The notes beneath the pieces are model-generated. The model was not told the origin of the DNA, did no database searches, and worked only from the letters and a program-made list of their open reading frames with translations. From CAZNXE01 sp964576465 (GTDB lineage: Bacteria; Planctomycetota; Planctomycetia; Pirellulales; JAEUIK01): a stretch of DNA of 11,798 nucleotides. A program made the position numbers and the translations under genes. Of the stretch, positions 5,372 through 11,798 are shown one piece after another (positions within the stretch are counted from its first letter, which is position 1; every line of letters begins with the position of its first letter). The stretch spans positions 1 to 11,798 of the forward strand of contig CAZNXE010000177.1 of the NCBI GenBank assembly GCA_964576465.1. The letters are read 5' to 3'.

Positions 5372-8300
5372 ATGGCAAGCAACACCATCACCAGTCAGCC
5401 GGAACGAACTCCCCATGTCACATCGCCATCGCGGTCACGACAAGCTTCGCCGCCTGGTGTGGTTCGGAGCGTGGTCGGAGCACTAGCATCGTTAAAACTA
5501 ACGGTCTCGCTGTTCGCGATGGCCATCGTGATTGTGTTTGCCGGAACGCTGGCACAAGTCGATCAAGACATCTGGCAGGTGATCGACAACTATTTTCGCA
5601 CGGGCATCGCCTGGATTGAGTTTCAGGTCTTCTTCCCGCCGTCGTTCTTTCCCAGTCATCCACAAGTGCCGGGCGGGTTCTATTTTCCCGGTGGTTGGCT
5701 CATTGGTGGCATCATGGCGGTCAATCTACTGGCCGCCCATGGCTTACGATTCAAGACCCAAGCCACTGGTGCGAGACTCCGCTGGGGCGTGGCTACCATT
5801 GGGGCTGGTTGTGTCCTTACTTGGCTGGTGATTGCCAGTGGTTCGAACAGCGCGGGCGCTTACGAAGCCACGGGCGTGGGCTGGGCGGCCATTTGGGATT
5901 GGTTCAAGCTGGGGCTCGTCGCGGTCTTGTTGGCATTGGTCTATGTGCTGTGGGGCACCGCGCGCGAGAAGGTTGTCGAACGGTGGTCGATCATCGGTGG
6001 ATTGATTGCCGTGGGAGCCGTGCTGGCCTATCTGGTCATCGGGGGAGAAGCGGCACGCATCAACGATTCATCCATGCGTATCTTATGGCAACTCGTCAAA
6101 GGCACTGCCGCGGGGGCCGTTCTATTGGCTGGCTGCGTCATGGTCTTCAAGAAACGGGCCGGCATCGTGCTGCTACACGGCGGAATCGGCCTGATGATGT
6201 TCAGCGAATTGCTCGTCGGCACCCAAGCGGTCGAAGGCCAGATGGTGATCGACGAGGGAGAAACGGTCAATTTCGTGCAAGACATTCGCAAGGTCGAACT
6301 TGCGATTGTCGATCACTCGAACCCGGAATATGACAAGGTGGTGGTCGTCTCGGAGAGTGCCCTAAAAGGTTCACAGCCGATTCGCCATCCGCTGCTTCCC
6401 TTTGCGATCGATGTCCAGCAGTTCATGGACAACTCCAGCATCCGAAAAGTTGTCGAGGGAGACACAAACCTCGCCACCGCCGGAGGAGGTTTGCAGGCGA
6501 TTGTTAACGAAGCAAGAACAGGCGCGGGTACCGACACCGGCGGTGAAGTCGATATCGCTTCGGCCTATATCTCGCTGGTTCCCAACGATGGCTCACCGCC
6601 GCCGGGCACCTATCTGGTAACCCAGTTTCTTAACGACCAGCCTGTAACGGTGGGCGGCAAGACCTACGACGTTGCTTTGCGATTCAAGCGAACCTACAAA
6701 CCGTACTCCTTGCGACTCATTGATGTTCGCAAAGATGACTACATCGGCACGACGACGCCCCGCAACTACTCCTCCGACGTACAGTTGGTTGACTCGACAC
6801 GGAGTACCGATCGCAGAGTCAAAATATGGATGAACAATCCCCTGCGATTCGCCGGGGAGACCTTCTACCAAAGCGGTTATCATGCCGACCCACGCACGGG
6901 CGCCGAGACCACCACGCTGTCGGTCGTAACGAACATGGGATGGATGATCCCTTACGTCGGCTGCATGATTGTCGCCACGGGATTGCTGGCCCAATTCTCG
7001 CAGACCTTGCTTCGCTTCTTGCGGCGATGGCGCACCGAGACGACGAAATCATCAACCGGCAAAGCAAAGCCCATGGCCCCGGCAACAGGCTTCGCCCGCT
7101 GGTCACCGATGCTTGTTCCGGTGATCGTGGTTGGGCTAGCTGCCACGCTCATCGGGCGCGAGGCAAGCGTTCCGAAACCGCCCGCGAACGAGCCCGACTT
7201 ATATGCCTTCGGAGAAATTCCGATCGTTTACAAAGGGCGTACCAAGCCGATCGATACGTTGGCCCGCAATAGTCTACGAATTCTCTCGCACCGAGAAACA
7301 TTCAAGGATGCCGACAACGAGACGCAGCCCGCCATTCGCTGGCTGATCGATATGATGGCCAAACCGGATGAGGCGCTTGACCACCATGTTCTTCGGATCG
7401 ATCACCTCGAACTGCTCGAAACGCTCGGGCTCACACGTCGTAAGTCGCATCTATACGGACTATCTGAATTCATCGATCATTTGGACGAACTCACCAAACA
7501 GGCACGGTTGGCCCGGCAGTTGAACCCTCAGGATTTGACCGCGTTCCAAAAAAGTGTCGTTGCGTTGGAGGACAAGATTGGGCTGATCGATCTACTATTT
7601 CAATCGTTCAGCCTGCCGCGAATTGGTCCGGAGAACGTCAAAGATGATTTGATGCGCACCGTGCAGCAACAGGAGATGCTCACGCGCCGCGAGCCGCCGC
7701 TGATGATTCCGCCTGCGAAAGAGGGCGATGCGTGGAACACGTACGCCTCGGGTTGGACCAAGGATTTTATTCGTGTGAATTTAATCGAAGACCGGAACAT
7801 CAATCCGGCCACCGACGCCATCACGGAAATGTTGACCGCCTATGCCAAGGACGATGCCAAGGCATTCAATAGCCATGTGAGTGATTACCAGGCGCTGGTC
7901 GCAGGCAACGCGGCGGCAAACGTGAACCTCGGCAAAATCAACTTCGAGGCATTCTTCAATCATGCCGCACCGTTCTTCTATGCTGCTTGGCTCTATTTGC
8001 TTGCGTTCGTAATCATCGCATGTTCGTGGTTGGGTTGGACACGACCTTTGGGCCGTGCGGCGTTTTGGTTGATCTTGTTCACCTTCGTCATCCACACCGC
8101 GGCGCTGGTCGCGAGGATGTATATCTCGGGACGCCCCCCGGTTACGAATCTTTACTCGTCGTCGGTCTTCATCGGCTGGGGCACGGTCATCTTCGGCCTG
8201 GTGTTCGAGCGGGTCTACCGAATCGGCATCGGCAATGTCATCGCCGCCGTGACGGGCTTTGCGACGCTGCTCATTGCACATTTTCTGGCCGGCGATGGCG

Positions 8301-8908
8301 ATACGTTCGTCGTCTTGCAGGCAGTGCTCGACACGCAGTTCTGGCTGGCAACCCATGTGGTGTGTATCACGCTGGGGTATGCAACCACGTTCGTCGCTGG
8401 TCTGTTGGGGCTACTCTACGTGCTTCGTGGGGTGTTCACGCCGTCGCTGACCGTGGACATTGGCCGCAACCTCATTCGGATGATTTACGGCACGCTCTGC
8501 TTCGGCCTCTTCTTCAGCTTCGTGGGCACGGTGCTCGGAGGACTTTGGGCCGACGATTCCTGGGGCCGCTTCTGGGGGTGGGATCCAAAAGAAAACGGGG
8601 CGCTCATCATCGTGCTCTGGAACGCACTGGTGTTGCATGCCCGTTGGGGAGCCATCGTCCGCGATCGAGGACTTGCCGTGTTGGTCATCGCCGGCAATAT
8701 CGCCACGGCATGGTCGTGGTTCGGCGTCAACGAACTCGGCGTCGGCCTGCACGCCTACGGTTTTCACGATGGAATGCGTATCGCCTTGGCCCTCTTCGTC
8801 ACAAGCCAATTGACGGTCATCGCGCTGGGTTCGCTACCACTGTCGTGGTGGTGGAGCTACCGCCGCCGATCATCGGACGACACACCCACCGTCGCACCAA
8901 CCGGCTAA
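5372..8908 (+). CDS. ccsBA: Fused ResB/CcsA (CcsBA-type) cytochrome c biogenesis protein, System II
   Basis: This 1178-residue membrane protein combines both halves of the System II cytochrome c synthase, which exports haem and attaches it to CXXCH motifs of apocytochromes. Residues 38-125 match the ResB start (SLKLTVSLF, FAGTLAQ, NLLAAHGLRF with His123). Further membrane segments follow at about 138-156, 176-196, 206-225 and 245-282, with His269 in VLLHGGIGLMM. An extracytoplasmic beta-rich ResB domain spans about 285-520 and closes with a membrane segment at 521-545. After another membrane segment near 580-596 comes a soluble region (about 610-860) opening with KGRTKPIDTLARNSL. The C-terminal CcsA domain has PPVTNLYSSS (near 921), His995 (ATHVV), the haem-handling WWD motif WGRFWGWDPKEN (1064-1075) and His1127 (GLHAYGF). 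It is longer than epsilonproteobacterial CcsBA because of the soluble insert. The ATG at 5372 is chosen because upstream GTG starts lie within or near the palindrome; GTG at 5366 is an alternative. No ribosome binding site is visible. Confidence 0.93.
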   Translation: MASNTITSQPERTPHVTSPSRSRQASPPGVVRSVVGALASLKLTVSLFAMAIVIVFAGTLAQVDQDIWQVIDNYFRTGIAWIEFQVFFPPSFFPSHPQVPGGFYFPGGWLIGGIMAVNLLAAHGLRFKTQATGARLRWGVATIGAGCVLTWLVIASGSNSAGAYEATGVGWAAIWDWFKLGLVAVLLALVYVLWGTAREKVVERWSIIGGLIAVGAVLAYLVIGGEAARINDSSMRILWQLVKGTAAGAVLLAGCVMVFKKRAGIVLLHGGIGLMMFSELLVGTQAVEGQMVIDEGETVNFVQDIRKVELAIVDHSNPEYDKVVVVSESALKGSQPIRHPLLPFAIDVQQFMDNSSIRKVVEGDTNLATAGGGLQAIVNEARTGAGTDTGGEVDIASAYISLVPNDGSPPPGTYLVTQFLNDQPVTVGGKTYDVALRFKRTYKPYSLRLIDVRKDDYIGTTTPRNYSSDVQLVDSTRSTDRRVKIWMNNPLRFAGETFYQSGYHADPRTGAETTTLSVVTNMGWMIPYVGCMIVATGLLAQFSQTLLRFLRRWRTETTKSSTGKAKPMAPATGFARWSPMLVPVIVVGLAATLIGREASVPKPPANEPDLYAFGEIPIVYKGRTKPIDTLARNSLRILSHRETFKDADNETQPAIRWLIDMMAKPDEALDHHVLRIDHLELLETLGLTRRKSHLYGLSEFIDHLDELTKQARLARQLNPQDLTAFQKSVVALEDKIGLIDLLFQSFSLPRIGPENVKDDLMRTVQQQEMLTRREPPLMIPPAKEGDAWNTYASGWTKDFIRVNLIEDRNINPATDAITEMLTAYAKDDAKAFNSHVSDYQALVAGNAAANVNLGKINFEAFFNHAAPFFYAAWLYLLAFVIIACSWLGWTRPLGRAAFWLILFTFVIHTAALVARMYISGRPPVTNLYSSSVFIGWGTVIFGLVFERVYRIGIGNVIAAVTGFATLLIAHFLAGDGDTFVVLQAVLDTQFWLATHVVCITLGYATTFVAGLLGLLYVLRGVFTPSLTVDIGRNLIRMIYGTLCFGLFFSFVGTVLGGLWADDSWGRFWGWDPKENGALIIVLWNALVLHARWGAIVRDRGLAVLVIAGNIATAWSWFGVNELGVGLHAYGFHDGMRIALALFVTSQLTVIALGSLPLSWWWSYRRRSSDDTPTVAPTG

Positions 8909-10227
8909 TTTCGCGATGTGCGGTTGAGCGTCTGGGCTTGCGGTCCTTCGGCACGTGATGGCGGGAGGGGTTGCGGCAACCACTTCGCCAAGTCGCCAAC
9001 AGGGCCATGGACAAGCGCCCCGTCGCCTTCGCCCGCGGCAAGCGTGCGCAGCACCGCCGTGACAGGCAGACGATTGAGAGGTTCGACCAAAATGTTGCCA
9101 TGCAAGTCGGCCAAGATAACCCCAACGGCTTGCTGCGTCTGAAGGTTTCGATCCACCGGCGCAGCTGCCCGCATCGGTGGGTGACCCTGAATGCGAATGC
9201 CTTGTCCGTCGATCACAACGTGCGCCGTTAGCCGCTGATAGGCAACCAAGGCATCGGTACGTGCGCGGCCACCCTCGAAGAGCGGCATCTGAAACTCCCG
9301 GCTGCCGGCTTGCAACAGTTGCTGACTGACCGTTCCCGGGCCAGCATTGATCGTGACTTCGGCCACTCGAATCCGTCCTTGCTGCATGACTGCCCGATGG
9401 ATTTGTAGCCGCGACATGCCGGTCAGCGGGTGTCCAAAGGTCCGCGTCACAAGTTGATTCAGATCAACGTGATTCAACACGCCGGACAGCTCTCCACGTC
9501 GACCGTCGTCAGAGGGAATCGTCCAAAAGCGACCGTCAAATGTGGCATCGCTCCCCAATGCGTCCCACTGCGGCGCGAATTGTCCGATCAGCGAACAGGG
9601 CAGGGGGGTATCGCCCGTCTGTAGCATGAACGTGGTTACCGCGGGGGTTACTTGCCGGTTGCGTACCAGTTCAATCTTGCTTGCTTGTTGGCCGACGTCG
9701 CCAACCAAACGGAATCGAGCTTCAACGACCGGACCCGATGACCCCATGCTGCCGTGGGCCGTGAGTTCAACTTGCGTGGGGCTCGACTGCTTACCGAGCA
9801 ACGTGAACTCGTCGATCTCGACCTGCCACGACACGGCATCGTCGCCGGCAGCCAACCTTCGGTGCAGTTCTTCATACAACCGTGCCGCTCGGGTGGTGTC
9901 GAGTGTGGCTTTTGCCGCGCTCAAGACGTATCGATTTCCCGACTGGCGCACCTCCAACAGATCGATCCGCAACAACCGCTGGTCCGATTCAGGGTCCGCC
10001 AGTTCGAGCCCCTCGATCCGAGTGACGCCCGGACGGGGATGCTCAACCTGAGCGATGGTCACCCGAACCGCCAACGCATCGGCCAGTGCCTGTCGAATTG
10101 CCGAATGATGGAACGGTGTGGCGCGCCATGCCCCATAGACGACAAGTGCCGTGGTGGGCACAAGGCAGGCAACCATGAACACCGCGCGGCAGGCGAGACG
10201 TCTGGTGTGAAAAGTTCGTGGGAACAT
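8905..10227 (-). CDS. Membrane-anchored AsmA/TamB-like protein of unknown function
   Basis: The 440-residue protein has one N-terminal membrane segment (about residues 13-33, after basic TRR/CR residues) and a large extracytoplasmic part. The start of that part resembles the AsmA/TamB pattern: a helix (SAIRQALADALAVRVTIAQV, 42-61), then alternating strands with RPGVTRIEGLELADPES (64-80). The rest is beta-rich without cysteine or metal motifs and ends in a Pro-rich tail. AsmA-like proteins act in lipid or envelope transport, but the similarity is weak and judged by eye. The start is well supported by AGGTGA (10234-10239, minus strand), 6 bases before the ATG. It lies 53 bases downstream of aroC and is probably co-transcribed. 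Its TAG stop overlaps the TAA stop of ccsBA (shared CTAA at 8905-8908). Confidence 0.75.
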   Translation of the reverse strand: MFPRTFHTRRLACRAVFMVACLVPTTALVVYGAWRATPFHHSAIRQALADALAVRVTIAQVEHPRPGVTRIEGLELADPESDQRLLRIDLLEVRQSGNRYVLSAAKATLDTTRAARLYEELHRRLAAGDDAVSWQVEIDEFTLLGKQSSPTQVELTAHGSMGSSGPVVEARFRLVGDVGQQASKIELVRNRQVTPAVTTFMLQTGDTPLPCSLIGQFAPQWDALGSDATFDGRFWTIPSDDGRRGELSGVLNHVDLNQLVTRTFGHPLTGMSRLQIHRAVMQQGRIRVAEVTINAGPGTVSQQLLQAGSREFQMPLFEGGRARTDALVAYQRLTAHVVIDGQGIRIQGHPPMRAAAPVDRNLQTQQAVGVILADLHGNILVEPLNRLPVTAVLRTLAAGEGDGALVHGPVGDLAKWLPQPLPPSRAEGPQAQTLNRTSRN

Positions 10228-10280
10228 CCGTGTTCACCTGCTAACTTCGTTCGAGTCTTGCGGAACGAATATCTATGTTC

Positions 10281-11417
10281 TCAACGTTCTCGGGCCATTT
10301 CGAGAAACAAATCCCACCGCGCGCGCATCTCGTGAACACTGTCGCCGCCGAATTTCTCGACGAGGGCCGTCGCGATTTCAAAGGCCACGACATTCTCGAT
10401 GATGACGCTACCGGCGGACAACGCACACACATCGCTACGCTCGTAGGCTGCCGCTTGAGGTTGCTTGGTGTTGAGATCTATCGACTCCAGCGGTTTACGA
10501 AGCGTACTGATCGGTTTCTTTGCCGCGCGAATCACGATTGGCTGGCCGTTGGTCATGCCGGCTTCCAAACCACCGGCGTTATTGGTCGGCCTTGTATAGC
10601 CCAAGTTGGGCGTGTTCACCTGGTCCACATCATAGCCAATCGGATCGTGTACTTGAGAACCGCGGCGACGAGCGGCTTCAAACCCGAGCCCGATCTCAAC
10701 GCCCTTGAAGGCCTGCACCGCCATCACGGCTTGTGCCAATCGACCGTCCAGCTTGCGATCCCACTGGGCATGGGTTCCCAGCCCGAAGGGCACACCTTCG
10801 ACCCGCACTTCAACCACGCCGCCCAGCGTATCGCCCTCTTTGCCGCAGAGGTCGATCATGGTCTTGAGTTCTTCGTCACGCGCCGGATCGAGCGTGTACA
10901 ACGCGCTCTGGTCTCGCATCCGCGTCTGCTCTTCCAGCGAACCCGGCTGGGGGTCGATGGTCACACCGCCCAGCTCGATGACATATCCGAACGCCCGGAT
11001 GCCAAACACGCCCAACAACTGTTGCGCCAGCGCGCCGGCAGCCACCCGCGCAGCCGTCTCTCGGGCACTTGCCCTTTCGAGCACACCGCGGATCGAGCCC
11101 AAGTATTTGATCGCGCCGGTCAGGTCGCCATGACCAGGCCGCGGGCGAGGTAGGTCTTCGAGGCGTTCAAGCTTGTAGTCTTTGTTGATGACCTGAAGCT
11201 GAATCGGGCTGCCGATCGTCTTGCCCTGCCAAACGCCGGTCATCAATTCGACCGTGTCGGTCTCGATTCGCTGACGACCGCCGCGACCATAGCCGCCCTG
11301 TCGCCGACGTAATTCGACATCGATGGCGTCGGTATCGATCTCCAGCCCGGCTGGAAATCCGTCGACGATCGCAGTAATCACCTTGCCGTGCGACTCGCCG
11401 GCGGTGCAATAGCGCAT
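10281..11417 (-). CDS. aroC: Chorismate synthase
   Basis: This 378-residue enzyme converts 5-enolpyruvylshikimate-3-phosphate to chorismate, the last step of the shikimate pathway, using reduced FMN without net redox change. Family signatures run along its length: TAGESHG with His10, RRRQGGYGRGGRQRIE (37-52), RPGHGDLTGAIKY with His96 (93-105), ERASARETAARVAAG (114-128), then RRGSQVHDPIGY, NNAGGLEAGMTNGQP, and the C-terminal ERSDVCALSAGSVIIENVVA. Length is close to normal for the family. The ATG at 11417 is chosen because family members start just before the R-Y-x-T-A-G-E-S-H-G motif. An in-frame GTG at 11480 would add 21 residues and lies only 12 bases from the putative -10 box, so it is less likely but not excluded. 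No Shine-Dalgarno site precedes 11417. It probably leads an operon with the AsmA-like gene. Confidence 0.96.
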   Translation of the reverse strand: MRYCTAGESHGKVITAIVDGFPAGLEIDTDAIDVELRRRQGGYGRGGRQRIETDTVELMTGVWQGKTIGSPIQLQVINKDYKLERLEDLPRPRPGHGDLTGAIKYLGSIRGVLERASARETAARVAAGALAQQLLGVFGIRAFGYVIELGGVTIDPQPGSLEEQTRMRDQSALYTLDPARDEELKTMIDLCGKEGDTLGGVVEVRVEGVPFGLGTHAQWDRKLDGRLAQAVMAVQAFKGVEIGLGFEAARRRGSQVHDPIGYDVDQVNTPNLGYTRPTNNAGGLEAGMTNGQPIVIRAAKKPISTLRKPLESIDLNTKQPQAAAYERSDVCALSAGSVIIENVVAFEIATALVEKFGGDSVHEMRARWDLFLEMARER

Positions 11418-11492
11418 GGTTGTAAGCCAGTTGAGAAGTGGATAATCGGCGACGAACCCTGGGAATCGGGAGATCGCCACCCCAATCGATCA

Positions 11493-11498
11493 ATTGTA
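11493..11498 (-). promoter_or_regulatory. Possible -10 box of the aroC promoter
   Basis: On the minus strand TACAAT (11498 down to 11493) sits in GATACAATTGATCG, similar to GATATAATCGATCG at the toxin-antitoxin promoter (156-169). A start near 11486 would give a leader of about 70 bases to the ATG at 11417. No convincing -35 box is seen at the expected distance, so the call rests on the -10 box alone. Confidence 0.4.
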
Positions 11499-11708
11499 TC
11501 TGCCCGTCCTGCACGCGGACAGGTCGGTTCAGACGGCCCCAACAGGGGTTGAATCAGCAACAAAAGATCGGTGCCTGTCACGCGAGGACAAATGCTCGAT
11601 TGAGGTGATAGCAAGCGTCTGGCTGGGTGGTATCTGGCACGTCAGCAGAGACGCCACCGTGCTAGACGCAAACCGATTGCAACGTGCGCCGGGGACCAAC
11701 AGAATTGT
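11499..11708. other. Intergenic DNA upstream of aroC
   Basis: No gene is supported. An 80-residue plus-strand frame crosses this region (11494-11736) but has no recognisable motif and runs through the putative aroC promoter and the palindromic repeat. A small CCCC-AACA-GGGG hairpin lies at 11537-11548. Confidence 0.5.
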
Positions 11709-11780
11709 AGGGTGGGAGGTTCTGTCGGCAGAATGAGCGAACCACTTCGCTTTACTCCGCCGCCGGCAGGTTCACCCACC
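11709..11780. repeat. Multi-hairpin palindromic intergenic repeat, candidate
   Basis: Outer arms GGTGGG (11711-11716) and CCCACC (11775-11780) enclose two perfect inner hairpins: TTCTG-TCGG-CAGAA (11720-11733) and AGCGAA-CCAC-TTCGCT (11736-11751). The TAGGGTGGG ... AGCGAA ... CCCACC pattern resembles, from memory, dispersed palindromic intergenic repeats of cyanobacteria and planctomycetes. The window ends 18 bases later, so its full extent cannot be judged. Confidence 0.45.
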
Positions 11781-11798
11781 TTTCGGTCCGGCCCAAAC

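Noticed and set aside
7987..8958. 323-residue plus-strand open frame
   Set aside because: It runs in another frame over the CcsA domain, which has clear motifs; its own translation shows no domain.
11570..11579. GGTGCCTGTC, reverse complement of a GACAGGCACC motif seen in REP-like elements
   Set aside because: Ten bases without paired arms is too little to call a remnant element.
11494..11736. 80-residue plus-strand frame upstream of aroC
   Set aside because: It crosses the likely aroC promoter and a palindromic repeat and has no motif or ribosome binding site.
1..11798. tRNA, rRNA, CRISPR array, intact insertion sequence or prophage genes
   Set aside because: Looked for on both strands; no cloverleaf with CCA end, no spaced direct repeats and no transposase or integrase motifs were seen.

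Overview
The window looks like chromosomal DNA of a planctomycete, most likely Pirellulales. This rests on family recognition from memory plus style: GC-rich coding with little use of Shine-Dalgarno sites, a helix-turn-helix protein with a long acidic tail and a C-terminal membrane segment, a very long fused ResB/CcsA cytochrome c biogenesis protein preceded by a lipoprotein, and small secreted proteins without known domains. No rRNA, tRNA, CRISPR array or intact insertion sequence was seen.

Layout. (1) 1-743: a small type II toxin-antitoxin operon, a putative antitoxin followed by a ParE/RelE-like toxin with a TGATG stop/start overlap, behind a clear sigma70-type promoter. (2) 744-1157: about 410 bases without a convincing gene, ending in a hairpin plus T-run that overlaps a possible promoter. 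(3) 1158-3866: three plus-strand genes: a 126-aa secreted protein, a 441-aa HTH/acidic/membrane-anchored protein and a 267-aa OmpA-like lipoprotein. (4) 3867-8908: a promoter with a hairpin-rich leader, a lipoprotein built from repeated modules, a perfect 27-bp inverted repeat, and the 1178-aa ccsBA gene. (5) 8905-11417: two minus-strand genes, chorismate synthase (aroC) followed by a membrane-anchored AsmA/TamB-like protein that meets ccsBA tail to tail with overlapping stop codons. (6) 11418-11798: intergenic DNA with the probable aroC promoter and a multi-hairpin palindromic repeat at the window edge.

How the genes fit together. The plus-strand block is envelope-related: an OmpA-like peptidoglycan-binding lipoprotein, a second lipoprotein, and the haem-delivery/cytochrome c synthase CcsBA (System II). 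The lipoprotein and ccsBA are co-oriented and share the only visible promoter, so they may act together, but this is inference from gene order. aroC makes chorismate and is probably co-transcribed with the downstream AsmA-like gene (53-bp gap, good ribosome binding site), without any evident functional link.

The most unusual items are the long perfect palindrome inside the putative ccs operon, the module duplication in the lipoprotein, the HTH protein that appears tethered to the membrane through a repetitive acidic tail, and several hairpins placed at start codons or promoters. No clearly new defence or mobile system is visible.
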